Source of the DNA: Phytopseudomonas straminea
GTDB lineage: Bacteria; Pseudomonadota; Gammaproteobacteria; Pseudomonadales; Pseudomonadaceae
Assembly (NCBI RefSeq): GCF_900112645.1
Contig: NZ_FOMO01000007.1
Coordinates: 1 to 64,000, forward strand
Length of the DNA: 64,000 bases
Reading direction: 5' to 3'
Shown here: positions 34,598-43,251 of the stretch, in pieces
How the letters are laid out: every line of letters starts with the position of its first letter
How positions within the stretch are numbered: position 1 is the first letter of the stretch
The notes under the pieces: generated by a model
Seen by the model: only the letters and a program-made list of their open reading frames with translations
Told to the model about the DNA's origin: nothing
The model's database searches: none
Position numbers and translations under genes: made by a program

Positions 34598-36568
34598 ATG
34601 ACCAATGATCCCAAAGACCCGAAACGCCGCCAGGTCGTTGCTGCCGGTGGCCTGCTCGGCGCGGCTGGCGCGCTGTGGTCCGCCTTACCCTTTGCCGGCG
34701 GTGCCGGCTATGCATTCGGAGCCAACATGAACGACGCCGACCTGATCCTGCTCAACGGCAAATTCCACACCGTGGACCCCGAGCGCCCGCATGCGAGCGC
34801 CGTGGCGATCAAGGATGGCCGCTTCATCGCGGTCGGTAGCGACGCCGAGGCCATGGCCACCAAGGGCGCCGCCACCAAGGTCATCGACCTCAACAAGCGT
34901 ACCGCCATTCCCGGCCTCAACGACTCGCACCTGCACCTGATCCGCGGCGGCCTGAACTACAACCTCGAGCTGCGCTGGGAAGGCGTGCCGTCGCTGGCCG
35001 ATGCCCTGCGCATGCTCAAGGACCAGGCCGACCGCACGCCCACCCCGCAATGGGTGCGCGTGGTCGGGGGTTGGAACGAATTCCAGTTCGCCGAAAAGCG
35101 TATGCCGACCCTGGCCGAGATCAACCAGGCGGCGCCGGATACCCCGGTGTTCCTGCTGCACCTCTATGACCGCGCCTTGCTCAACCGCGCCGCCCTGCGG
35201 GTGGTCGGCTACACCAAGGACACGCCCAACCCGCCCGGTGGCGAAATCCAGCGCGACGCCAATGGCGAACCCACCGGCATGTTGATCGCCCGCCCCAACG
35301 CCATGATCCTCTACTCGACCCTGTCCAAAGGGCCGAAGCTGCCCCTCGAATACCAGGTCAACTCGACCCGTCAGTTCATGCGCGAGCTCAATCGCCTGGG
35401 CCTGACCAGCGCCATCGATGCCGGCGGCGGTTACCAGAACTATCCGGACGACTACCAGGTGATCCAGGAGCTGGCCGACAACGACCAATTGACCGTGCGC
35501 ATCGCCTACAACCTGTTCACCCAGAAGCCCAAGGAAGAACTGGCCGACTTCCAGCAATGGACCAAGACCGTCACCTACGGCCAGGGCACCGACTACTTCC
35601 GCCACAACGGCGCCGGCGAGATGCTGGCGTTCTCCGCCGCCGACTTCGAGGACTTCCTCGAGCCACGCCCGGACCTGCCGCCGAACATGGAGGCCGACCT
35701 GGAGCCAGTGGTGCGCCACCTGGTCGAGCACCGCTGGCCGTTCCGCCTGCACGCCACCTACGACGAATCGATCTCGCGCATGCTCGACGTGTTCGAGAAG
35801 GTCAACCGCGACATCCCGTTCAACGGCCTGCCGTGGTTCTTCGACCACGCCGAAACCATCACCCCGAAGAACATCGAGCGGGTGAGGGCGCTGGGCGGTG
35901 GTATCGCCATTCAGCACCGCATGGCCTTCCAGGGGGAATACTTCGTCGACCGCTACGGCAAGCAGGCGGCGGAAAGTACCCCGCCGATCAAACGCATGCT
36001 CGCCGAGGGTATACCGGTCGGCGCCGGCACCGACGCCACCCGTGTGGCCAGCTACAACCCCTGGACCTCGCTGTACTGGCTGGTCAGCGGCAAGACCGTG
36101 GGCGGCACCGCGTTGTACCCCGAAGGGCTGTCGCGGGAAGTCGCGCTGCAACTGTTCACCCAGGGCAGCGCCTGGTTCTCTAACGAGCAGGGCAAGAAGG
36201 GGCAGATTCGCGTAGGTCAGCTGGCCGACGTGGCGGTGCTTTCCCAGGACTATTTCAGCGTGTCCGAAGAGGCCATCAAGTACCTGGAATCGGTGCTCAC
36301 GGTGGTGGGTGGCAAGGTGGTCTACGGCGCCGACGAGTTCGACAAGCACGGCAACCCACCGCTCCCGGTACTGCCGGACTGGTCGCCGGTGGCCAAGGTA
36401 CCGGGGCACTGGAAGCCCGCTGCGCCGCTGCAGGCCGCCGTGCACCAGTGCGTCGGCTCCTGCGCGGTACACGCCCACAGCCATGAGCGAGCGCGGCAGA
36501 GCAAGGTGCCGGTGAGCGACTACGCCGGCTTCTGGGGCGCGTTCGGGTGTTCGTGTTTCGCGTTCTGA
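34598..36568 (+). CDS. Tat-exported amidohydrolase (YtcJ-like) with Cys-rich tail
   Basis: 656 residues. An N-terminal twin-arginine signal (KRRQVVAAGGLLGAAGAL) indicates folded export to the periplasm. An amidohydrolase-3 composite domain starts at ADLILLNGKFHTVDPERPHA, with metal motif HLH in NDSHLHLIRGG, a later His in FDHAET, and GAGTDATRVASYNPW. YtcJ-like enzymes hydrolyse amides of unknown identity. The last 40 residues carry CVGSC and CSCFAF (Cys 618, 622, 651, 653), which is not part of the usual fold. GGAGCG precedes the start. A BIME repeat and terminator separate it from the next gene. Confidence 0.88.
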   Translation: MTNDPKDPKRRQVVAAGGLLGAAGALWSALPFAGGAGYAFGANMNDADLILLNGKFHTVDPERPHASAVAIKDGRFIAVGSDAEAMATKGAATKVIDLNKRTAIPGLNDSHLHLIRGGLNYNLELRWEGVPSLADALRMLKDQADRTPTPQWVRVVGGWNEFQFAEKRMPTLAEINQAAPDTPVFLLHLYDRALLNRAALRVVGYTKDTPNPPGGEIQRDANGEPTGMLIARPNAMILYSTLSKGPKLPLEYQVNSTRQFMRELNRLGLTSAIDAGGGYQNYPDDYQVIQELADNDQLTVRIAYNLFTQKPKEELADFQQWTKTVTYGQGTDYFRHNGAGEMLAFSAADFEDFLEPRPDLPPNMEADLEPVVRHLVEHRWPFRLHATYDESISRMLDVFEKVNRDIPFNGLPWFFDHAETITPKNIERVRALGGGIAIQHRMAFQGEYFVDRYGKQAAESTPPIKRMLAEGIPVGAGTDATRVASYNPWTSLYWLVSGKTVGGTALYPEGLSREVALQLFTQGSAWFSNEQGKKGQIRVGQLADVAVLSQDYFSVSEEAIKYLESVLTVVGGKVVYGADEFDKHGNPPLPVLPDWSPVAKVPGHWKPAAPLQAAVHQCVGSCAVHAHSHERARQSKVPVSDYAGFWGAFGCSCFAF

Positions 36569-36586
36569 ACCCGCAGGTGATCGTCT

Positions 36587-36706
36587 GATCGCTCCCATGC
36601 TCTGCGTGGGAGCACCACGCTAGGACGCTCCGCGTCCGGGCTGCCCAGGTTATAGCGGGCGCGGAGCGCCCAGAGCGGCATTACCACGCGGAGCGTGGGA
36701 ACGATC
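36587..36706. repeat. BIME-type paired REP
   Basis: A 23-nt left arm (36587-36609; starts GATCGCTCCCATG) and a right arm (36684-36706; ends GCGTGGGAACGATC) match as inverted copies at about 20 of 23 positions. Smaller palindromes lie between them (ACGCTCCGCGT, GGGCGCGGAGCGCCC). It resembles the GTGGGAACGATC REP seen in many Pseudomonas genomes. It sits between the amidohydrolase and MFS genes. Confidence 0.85.
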
Positions 36707-36749
36707 ATCAACGAAGAATCATTTTTTATCGGCGACTCTCCGCCGCCTC

Positions 36750-36772
36750 GGGCACCGCTGTGCCCATTTTTT
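36750..36772 (+). terminator. Intrinsic terminator upstream of the MFS gene
   Basis: GGGCAC (36750-36755), CGCT loop, GTGCCC (36760-36765), then ATTTTTT. It probably ends the ABM-hydrolase-amidohydrolase transcript, so the MFS-ycaC pair would need its own promoter between here and 36806 or readthrough. Confidence 0.7.
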
Positions 36773-36805
36773 ACCGACATCGACTGCTTTTTAACGAGAG
36801 AACCC

Positions 36806-38449
36806 ATGACCCGCGTCACCCAAGAAACCACCTCCGGCCCCTGGAGCCCACTGCGCACATCGGTGTTCCGCTGGCTTTGGCTGGCCAGCATCGCCTCGAA
36901 CATCGGCACCTGGATGCACGAGGTCGGCGCCGGTTGGTTGATGACCTCGCTGTCGGCCAGCCCGCTGGCCGTGGCGCTGGTGCAGGTGGCCGGGGCGCTG
37001 CCAATGTTCTTTCTGGCGCTGCCGGCGGGCGCCCTGGCCGATATCGTCGACAAGCGCCGCTACCTGCTCAGCGTGCAGCTGTGGATGGCGAGCGTGGCGG
37101 TGCTGCTCGCCGGCCTGACGCTGCTCGGGCTGATGAACGTGCCGCTGCTCCTGTTGCTGACCCTGGCCATGGGCATCGGCACTGCGCTGATGATGCCGGC
37201 CTGGTCGGCGCTGACGCCCGAGCTGGTCGGCAAGAGCGAGCTGCCGGCTGCCGTGGCGCTGTCCAGCCTGGGCATGAACGTGGCGCGCGCCATCGGCCCG
37301 GCGGTGGCCGGTGTGCTGGTCAGCCTCAGCGGCCCCTGGCTGACCTTCGCCCTCAATGCCGTGTCGTTCTTCGCGGTGATCGCTGCGCTGTATACCTGGG
37401 AGCGCACGCCCACGGTGAGCATCCTGCCGGCCGAGCGGCTGTTCGGGGCGGTGCGCCTCGGCGTGCGTTACGCACGCAGTGCCAAACCGCTGCAGGCCGT
37501 GCTGGTGCGCACCTTCGCGTTCTTCGTCGGCGCAAGTGCCGGCATGTCGCTGCTGCCGCTCTTGGTGCGCCGCGAGCTGCACGGTACGGCGGCGGACTTC
37601 GGCATCCTGCTGGCCTGCGTAGGCGCTGGCGCCATCGGCGGGGCGATGTTCCTGCCCAAATTGCGTGAGCGGCTGCGCAGTGACCTGATCGTCGCCGGTG
37701 CCAGCCTCGCCTATGCCGCGGTGCTGTTCGGCCTGGCCTTCATTCGCGATTTCACCCTGCTGATTCCGGTGATGCTGGTCAGCGGCGCCGCCTGGATCGC
37801 CGTGCTGTCGAGCCTGCAGGTCGCCGCGCAAACATCCGTGCCGAGTTGGGTGCGCGCCCGCGCCCTGGCCGTCTACATCCTAGTGTTCTTTGGTTGCAGC
37901 GCCCTGGGCGGCATCGTCTGGGGCGCGCTGGCCAGCGAGTACTCGCTGAGCGTGGCCCTGGCCGGCGGCGGGGCGATGCTGGTGCTCGGCGTGCTGCTGT
38001 CCTGGCGCTTCCGTTTGCCGGTCACCGATGCCGAGGATCTGGCGCCTTCCGTGCACTGGCCGGCGCCTGTGCTCAGCGCTGACCTGGACCGCGAGCGCGG
38101 CCCGGTGATGGTCACCCTGGAATACGACATTCCCCGTGAACACGCCGAGGCGTTCAGCCACGCGATGCTCGCCGTGCGCGCCATGCGCCGGCGCAACGGC
38201 GCGCTGTCCTGGGGCTTGCTGCAGGACAGCGAGAACCCGCACCTCTGGCAGGAATTCTTCTTCGATGCCTCCTGGCTCGAACACCTGCGTCACCACGGCC
38301 GCGTCACCGTGGCCGAACAGCGCATCGAGGCGGCCGCGCGCCAATACCAGCGCGAAGGCGTACCCGTGCGCATCCGTCACCTGCTCGGCGTACCCGAGCC
38401 ACGCAACCCCGATCCACGTTCTCCCAACCCAACCGGAGTTTCATCATGA
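36806..38449 (+). CDS. MFS exporter with C-terminal ABM-like domain
   Basis: 547 residues. About twelve membrane helices of the MFS_3/EntS-like type (RWLWLASIASNIGTWMHEVGAGWLMTSLSASPLAVALVQ) occupy about 1-410. A soluble tail of about 100 residues (GPVMVTLEYDIPREHAEAFSHAML...) looks like a dimeric alpha/beta barrel of the ABM kind. EntS-type proteins export siderophores or small acids. ATG 36806 has GAGAG upstream. It overlaps the ycaC start by 4 nt. Confidence 0.86.
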   Translation: MTRVTQETTSGPWSPLRTSVFRWLWLASIASNIGTWMHEVGAGWLMTSLSASPLAVALVQVAGALPMFFLALPAGALADIVDKRRYLLSVQLWMASVAVLLAGLTLLGLMNVPLLLLLTLAMGIGTALMMPAWSALTPELVGKSELPAAVALSSLGMNVARAIGPAVAGVLVSLSGPWLTFALNAVSFFAVIAALYTWERTPTVSILPAERLFGAVRLGVRYARSAKPLQAVLVRTFAFFVGASAGMSLLPLLVRRELHGTAADFGILLACVGAGAIGGAMFLPKLRERLRSDLIVAGASLAYAAVLFGLAFIRDFTLLIPVMLVSGAAWIAVLSSLQVAAQTSVPSWVRARALAVYILVFFGCSALGGIVWGALASEYSLSVALAGGGAMLVLGVLLSWRFRLPVTDAEDLAPSVHWPAPVLSADLDRERGPVMVTLEYDIPREHAEAFSHAMLAVRAMRRRNGALSWGLLQDSENPHLWQEFFFDASWLEHLRHHGRVTVAEQRIEAAARQYQREGVPVRIRHLLGVPEPRNPDPRSPNPTGVSS

Positions 38450-39072
38450 GCAAGCCCTACAATCGCCTGGACAAAAACAACGCCGCCGTTCTGCTGGTCG
38501 ATCATCAGGCCGGACTGCTGTCCCTGGTTCGCGATATCGACCCAGACAAGTTCAAGAACAACGTGCTGGCCCTGGCCGACCTCGCCAAGTTCTTCAAGCT
38601 GCCGACCATTCTCACCACCAGCTTCGAAACCGGCCCCAACGGCCCGCTGGTGCCCGAGCTGAAAGAGCTGTTCCCGGACGCGCCGTACATCGCCCGCCCA
38701 GGCCAGATCAACGCTTGGGACAACGAAGACTTCGTCAAGGCGATCAAGGCCACCGGCAAGAAGCAGCTGATCATCGCTGGCGTGGTGACCGAAGTGTGCG
38801 TGGCGTTCCCGGCCCTGGCGGCCATCGAAGAAGGCTTCGACGTGTTCGTGGTCACCGACGCTTCCGGCACCTTCAACCAGATCAGCCGCGACTCGGCCTG
38901 GCAGCGCATGACCGCCGCCGGCGCCCAACTGATGAACTGGTTCGCCGTGGCCTGCGAGCTGCACCGCGACTGGCGCAACGACGTGGAAGGCCTGGCGAAG
39001 ATCTGCTCGGACCACATCCCGGACTACCGCAACCTGATCACCAGCTACTCGGCACTCACCGAAGGCAAGTGA
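38446..39072 (+). CDS. ycaC: YcaC-family isochorismatase-like hydrolase
   Basis: 208 residues, almost the same length and very similar, as I remember it, to E. coli YcaC throughout. Asp19 (LLVDHQAG) and Cys118 (GVVTEVCVAFPALAAIEEG) are the expected catalytic residues of this cysteine-hydrolase fold. The natural substrate is unknown. The ATGA overlap with the MFS gene says the exporter and hydrolase are made together. Confidence 0.93.
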   Translation: MSKPYNRLDKNNAAVLLVDHQAGLLSLVRDIDPDKFKNNVLALADLAKFFKLPTILTTSFETGPNGPLVPELKELFPDAPYIARPGQINAWDNEDFVKAIKATGKKQLIIAGVVTEVCVAFPALAAIEEGFDVFVVTDASGTFNQISRDSAWQRMTAAGAQLMNWFAVACELHRDWRNDVEGLAKICSDHIPDYRNLITSYSALTEGK

Positions 39073-39181
39073 CAGGCGAGGGTGGCTGGCGCCTCAGCAG
39101 TCCACCCATTCAGCGGGCCGCGGCGGATTTCCCGTCGCGGCCCATCCCTTTGTGCGGCGCAGCCTTTTCCGGGAGCCCATC

Positions 39182-40084
39182 GTGAACCGCAATGATCTGC
39201 GCAAAGTCGACCTGCAGCTGCTGGTCGTATTCGAAAGCCTGATGCACGAGCGCAACCTCACGCGCACGGCGGAAAAGCTCTACCTCGGCCAGCCGGCGAT
39301 CAGCGCCTCGCTGACCCGCCTGCGTGACTACTTCAACGACCCGCTGCTGGTGCGCAATGGCCGCGAGATGGAGCCCACGCCCCGCGCGCTGGAAATCTTC
39401 CGCCGCCTGCCGGCTGCCCTGGATGGCATTTCCCAGGCGATCAGCGAGGTGCGGGATTTCGACCCCAGTAGCAGCACCGCGGTGTTTCGCATTGGCATGT
39501 CCGACGACGTCGAGTGCGGCCTGCTGCCCCAGTTGCTTGCCCACCTGCGCCAACAGGCACCCGAATGCGTACTGGTGGTGCGTAACGCCAATTTCCTGCT
39601 GCTGCCCGGCCTGCTCGCCACCGGCGAGGTGTCCATCGGCATCAGCTACACCACCCAGCTGCCGGCCAACGCCAAGTGCCGCAGCCTGCGCGACATCCGC
39701 GCCATGGTGATCCGCGCCGCAGACGGCACGCCGCCACTGACCCTGGACGATTACTGCACACGGCCCCACGCGCTGGTGTCGATGTCCGGCGACTTGTGTG
39801 GCAACATCGACCAGGACCTGGCGCGCCTGCAGCGCAGCCGCAAGATCGCCCTGGCCGTGCCGCATTTCAATGGCCTGGGCGCGCTGCTGCGCAACTCCGA
39901 CATGATCGCCACCATTCCCGACTACGCCGCCGAGGCGCTTGTGCAGGGCGGCGGCCTGGTGATGGAGGAGCCGCCGTTCGAGATCGTGCCGGCCCAGCTG
40001 ACCATGGTCTGGCGCGCCGCCCAGGATCAGGATCCGGCCGAGCGCTGGCTGCGTGAGCAGATCCTCAGGTTCATGGCCGCCTGA
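39182..40084 (+). CDS. LysR-family transcriptional regulator
   Basis: 300 residues. N-terminal helix-turn-helix (NLTRTAEKLYLGQPAISASLTRLRDYFNDPLLVR) of the NodD/LinR-like branch (motif MEPTPRALEIF) plus an effector domain. GTG 39182 has GGGAG 7 nt upstream; the in-frame ATG at 39152 lacks a site. It follows ycaC by 109 nt on the same strand and is a plausible regulator of the hydrolase/MFS genes. Confidence 0.9.
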   Translation: MNRNDLRKVDLQLLVVFESLMHERNLTRTAEKLYLGQPAISASLTRLRDYFNDPLLVRNGREMEPTPRALEIFRRLPAALDGISQAISEVRDFDPSSSTAVFRIGMSDDVECGLLPQLLAHLRQQAPECVLVVRNANFLLLPGLLATGEVSIGISYTTQLPANAKCRSLRDIRAMVIRAADGTPPLTLDDYCTRPHALVSMSGDLCGNIDQDLARLQRSRKIALAVPHFNGLGALLRNSDMIATIPDYAAEALVQGGGLVMEEPPFEIVPAQLTMVWRAAQDQDPAERWLREQILRFMAA

Positions 40085-40116
40085 GCCAGTGACCAGCAAC
40101 ACTTTAGTGCTGCCTG

Positions 40117-40141
40117 AAAGCGCCCCGGGAGGGGCTTTTTA
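40117..40141 (+). terminator. Probable terminator after the LysR gene
   Basis: GCCCC (40122-40126), GGGA loop, GGGGC (40131-40135), then a run of five T. The stem is short, with a bulge lower down. Confidence 0.6.
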
Positions 40142-40188
40142 AGCGGCTGCCATGCCTAGATAATCGACGCCAGGATTTACAAAACTGA

Positions 40189-40213
40189 CAGCCACCCCAC
40201 GTTAGGGTGGCTG
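40189..40213 (+). promoter_or_regulatory. Strong hairpin before the GlxA-like gene
   Basis: CAGCCACCC (40189-40197) and its exact complement GGGTGGCTG (40205-40213) with a 7-nt loop, followed by a pyrimidine run (CTTTCCTT). It lies 24 nt before the start codon and may be a second terminator, an attenuator, or a 5' hairpin. Confidence 0.5.
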
Positions 40214-40237
40214 CTTTCCTTGCGTTCGAGACTGTGC

Positions 40238-41194
40238 ATGACCAGCAAAACCGTGGCGATCGTGCTCTTCGCCGATGTTCTGATGCTCGACGTGGCGGGG
40301 CCGATCGAGGTGTTCTCGGTGGCCAACCGCTACCTGCCCGAGAGCGAGCACTACCGAATCGTCACCTTGGGCGCGGATTCGCTGAGCGTGCGCGCCTCCA
40401 ACGGCATCGTGCTGCAGGCCGACCAACTGGCCCTCGAAGCGCCGGTGGCCTACGACACCCTCCTGGTGCCCGGCGGCCCCGGTGCCTACAACGACAGGCA
40501 CCCCCATCTCTACGGCTGGCTGCGTGACGCCGCCCAGGCCTCGCGCCGCCATGGTGCGATATGCACCGGTGCCTTCATTCTTGGCGAGGCGGGGCTGCTC
40601 GATGGCCACCGGGTGACCACCCACTGGCACTACCTGGATCGTTTCGCCAAGCGCTTTCCCAAAGCCCAGCTGGAGAGCGACCAGCTGTTCACCAAGGACG
40701 GCAATCTGCACAGCTCCGGCGGCGTGACGGCGGGTATCGACCTGGCGCTGTCGATGCTTGCCGACGACCACGGCAAGAAGCTCGCGCTGGATGTCGCCAA
40801 GGTGCTGCTGGTGGTGATCAAGCGTCAGGGCGGCCAGGCGCAGTTCAGCCCGCTGCTGCCGCCGACCGCCCAGGGCGCCACGCCCCTGGACCGGGTGCAG
40901 CAGTACGTGCTGGAGAACATTCAGGAGCCGTTCACCGTCGAGCTGTTGGCCGAGTTCGCGGCGATGAGCGTGCGCAACTTCGCCCGCGTGTTCACCCGCG
41001 AGCTGCAGATGACGCCCATGGAATTCGTGCTCAACGCCCGGGTCGACCACGCCCGTTCGCTCTTGGAAAGCACCGATCTGCCGCTGAAAACCGTGGCCTT
41101 TCGCAGCGGCTTCGGCAGTACCCGGCATATGCGCCAGATGTTCGACAAGCGCCTGGGGCTGACCCCGGTGCAGTACCGTCACCAGTTCGGCTGA
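40238..41194 (+). CDS. GlxA-type AraC regulator with DJ-1/PfpI domain
   Basis: 318 residues. An N-terminal DJ-1/PfpI class-I glutaminase-like sensor domain (VAIVLFADVLMLDVAGPIEVF) has the family Cys in GAICTGAFILGEAG near residue 108. A C-terminal AraC helix-turn-helix pair (VELLAEFAAMSVRNFARVFTREL, LKTVAFRSGFGSTRHMRQMF) follows. Relatives sense small nitrogen metabolites such as carnitine or arginine products. ATG 40238 fits; an upstream TTG does not. The target is unknown. Confidence 0.91.
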   Translation: MTSKTVAIVLFADVLMLDVAGPIEVFSVANRYLPESEHYRIVTLGADSLSVRASNGIVLQADQLALEAPVAYDTLLVPGGPGAYNDRHPHLYGWLRDAAQASRRHGAICTGAFILGEAGLLDGHRVTTHWHYLDRFAKRFPKAQLESDQLFTKDGNLHSSGGVTAGIDLALSMLADDHGKKLALDVAKVLLVVIKRQGGQAQFSPLLPPTAQGATPLDRVQQYVLENIQEPFTVELLAEFAAMSVRNFARVFTRELQMTPMEFVLNARVDHARSLLESTDLPLKTVAFRSGFGSTRHMRQMFDKRLGLTPVQYRHQFG

Positions 41195-41310
41195 CCCGCT
41201 GGCGAAGGGCCACGATGCCCGCGCTAGAGGCTTTGGTTGGTTGTCCGAATTGCGCACCGTGATGGCCGAATCCGTCCCCCCGTGGCGATGTTGCCGGGGC
41301 GACGAACGGT

Positions 41311-41325
41311 AGAGAATGATTCTCT
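41311..41325. promoter_or_regulatory. Fur-box-like palindrome upstream of the STAND regulator
   Basis: AGAGAATGATTCTCT is a perfect 7-1-7 palindrome. Its core, AATGATTCTC, is common in Pseudomonas Fur boxes, though only part of the 19-bp consensus fits. It lies 80 nt upstream of the regulator gene at 41406. Confidence 0.5.
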
Positions 41326-41405
41326 TATCAGAACAGGAGCGGCAAAGCGCCGATCAGCCGAGACCCGATGGGTGACGTCCGGCATGGCGGGATGCTGAAC
41401 AGGTC

Positions 41406-42842
41406 ATGCCTGATCTCGAACCCATTGGCAGCGACACCGTCCTGCGTTTCGGCCGCTTCGAGTTGCACCCCCAGCGCCGCTTGCTGCTCGATGGCGATCG
41501 CCCGCTGCCCATCGGCGCCCGTGCACTGGATATCCTGCTGGTGCTGGTGGAAAGCGCCGGCAAGATCGTCAGCAAGGAGGCGATCATCGCCCGGGTGTGG
41601 CCGAAGACCTTCGTCGAAGAGATCAACCTGCGCGTGCACATTTCCGCCCTGCGCCGGGTGCTCGGGGTGTGCCCGCAATCACGCGACTACATCACCAACG
41701 TGCGCCAGCGCGGCTACAGCTTCGTCGCCCATGTCGAGCAGGTCGGCCAGTCCAAAACGGATGGGCTCGCAGCGGCCTGCGACCTGCCCAGCCGGCCGGT
41801 GCGCATCGAGGGCCGCGACCGGCTGATCGAAGACCTTTCGCGGCGTTTGCACACGCGCCGGCATATCACCCTGATCGGCCCCGGCGGGGTGGGCAAGACC
41901 ACCGTGGCCCTGCGCGTCGCCCAGCAGCAGCTCGGCTATTTCGCCGATGGCGTGCGCTTCGCCGACCTGGCGACGCTCACCGAGCCGGCGCAGCTGGCGA
42001 CCACCCTGGCCTCGGAGATGGGCATCGCGGTGCCCGAGGGCGTCGACGCCCAGGCTCACCTGCAGGCGACTCTGGCCAACCGGCAGATGCTGGTGCTGAT
42101 GGATAACTGCGAGCACCTGGTCGATGCCTGCGCCGCGCTCAGCGAAGCGTTGCTGCAGGCCGCGTCAGGCCTGCGCATACTCGCCACCAGCCGCGAGGCG
42201 CTGCGCACCGCCGAGGAATACGTACAGCCGCTGGCGCCCCTGGAGGCGCCGCCGCTCGGCAGTCATCTGCGTCTGGCCGCGGCGCTGCGTTACCCGGCGG
42301 TGAAGCTGTTCGTGCGCCGGGCGCGAGCCCGCCAGGCGGATTTTCGGCTGCTGGAAAGCGATGTGCCGCGGGTGGCCGAACTGTGCTGGCGGCTCGACGG
42401 CCTGCCACTGGCCATCGAACTGGCCGCCGCGCAGCTCGACGCCCAGAGCCTGGACGGCATCCTCGCCCAGCTCGACAACCACAGTTACCTGAGCCTGCTC
42501 GGGCGGCGCAGCACGCCAGCCCGGCATGCCAGCCTCCAGGCGTCGCTGGAGTGGAGCTACGGGTTGCTCAGCGCCGAGGAGCGCCGTTGCCTGCAGGGCC
42601 TGGCGCGCTGCGATACGTACTTCACGGTGGCGGATGCACAACAGGCCCTGGCCGAGGTGCCGGTCAGCGCCACCGCGCGCTGCGCTGCCGTGGCACGCCT
42701 GGTGGCGCTGTCGCTGATCGGTCTGCGCCGTGACGGCGAGGCGGTCTACTACCACATGCTCGGCTGCACCCGCGCCTTCGCCCGGCACAAGGCCGAGGAG
42801 GCCACTCTCGCCAGCGCCTGGCAGATTCCTGCCCTGGGCTGA
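41406..42842 (+). CDS. Short STAND-type regulator: OmpR-like winged helix plus NB-ARC-like ATPase
   Basis: 478 residues. An N-terminal OmpR/PhoB-type winged helix (LLLDGDRPLPIGARALDILLVLVESAGKIVSKEAII...YITNVRQRGYSFVA, about 15-110) is joined to a STAND P-loop NTPase. Walker A is IGPGGVGKTT near 157, Walker B LVLMDNCEHLVD near 233, and GLPLAIELAAAQL is the NB-ARC GLPL motif. Many relatives carry several hundred more residues of TPR sensor; this one ends soon after the winged-helix part of the NTPase. It may be a naturally short form or truncated. A Fur-like palindrome lies upstream. Confidence 0.88.
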   Translation: MPDLEPIGSDTVLRFGRFELHPQRRLLLDGDRPLPIGARALDILLVLVESAGKIVSKEAIIARVWPKTFVEEINLRVHISALRRVLGVCPQSRDYITNVRQRGYSFVAHVEQVGQSKTDGLAAACDLPSRPVRIEGRDRLIEDLSRRLHTRRHITLIGPGGVGKTTVALRVAQQQLGYFADGVRFADLATLTEPAQLATTLASEMGIAVPEGVDAQAHLQATLANRQMLVLMDNCEHLVDACAALSEALLQAASGLRILATSREALRTAEEYVQPLAPLEAPPLGSHLRLAAALRYPAVKLFVRRARARQADFRLLESDVPRVAELCWRLDGLPLAIELAAAQLDAQSLDGILAQLDNHSYLSLLGRRSTPARHASLQASLEWSYGLLSAEERRCLQGLARCDTYFTVADAQQALAEVPVSATARCAAVARLVALSLIGLRRDGEAVYYHMLGCTRAFARHKAEEATLASAWQIPALG

Positions 42843-42846
42843 GCGC

Positions 42847-43251
42847 TCAGCAGGCCAGCTTCCGTAAAACCTCGGCCCGCATGGCTTGTTGGCGCTTCCA
42901 AGCCAGCGGGCTCATGCCCTGGCTTTTGGCAAACACCCGGCAGAAATGTGCTTGGTCGAAGAAGCCGCACTCCATGGCGATCTGCGTCAGCGACAACGGC
43001 GAGTCGCGCAGCAACTCCATGGCCTTGTCGACCCGCTGCTGGCGCAACCACACGTGGGGCGACAGCAGGGTGCTCTCCTTGAACTTGCGGGTGAAGTGGC
43101 TGCGCGACAGGGCGCAGGCCTCGGCGATTTCGGCGACCGAAATGCCGGCATCCAGGTTGGCCAGCATCAACTGTTTGGCGATCGCTTCCTGCCAGGCGGC
43201 GAGCTTGCCGGCCGATGCCTGCGACGGTGCGGAACCCTGGATGCCCTTCAT
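42847..43251 (-). CDS. Short AraC-family regulator (DNA-binding domain only)
   Basis: 134 residues. The C-terminal two-thirds is an AraC/XylS domain with both helix-turn-helices (SVAEIAEACALSRSHFTRKFKE; SLTQIAMECGFFDQAHFCRVFAKSQGMSPLAW). There is no separate sensor domain. ATG 43251 has GGGA 8 nt upstream; a GTG 30 nt earlier has no site. It converges on the STAND gene with a 4-nt gap. Related stand-alone AraC proteins act as accessory activators, but no target is evident here. Confidence 0.84.
   Translation of the reverse strand: MKGIQGSAPSQASAGKLAAWQEAIAKQLMLANLDAGISVAEIAEACALSRSHFTRKFKESTLLSPHVWLRQQRVDKAMELLRDSPLSLTQIAMECGFFDQAHFCRVFAKSQGMSPLAWKRQQAMRAEVLRKLAC

Noticed and set aside
34685..36598. 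637-codon open frame antisense to the amidohydrolase
   Set aside because: Shadow of the sense gene, which has a Tat signal and metal motifs; the antisense frame shows neither.
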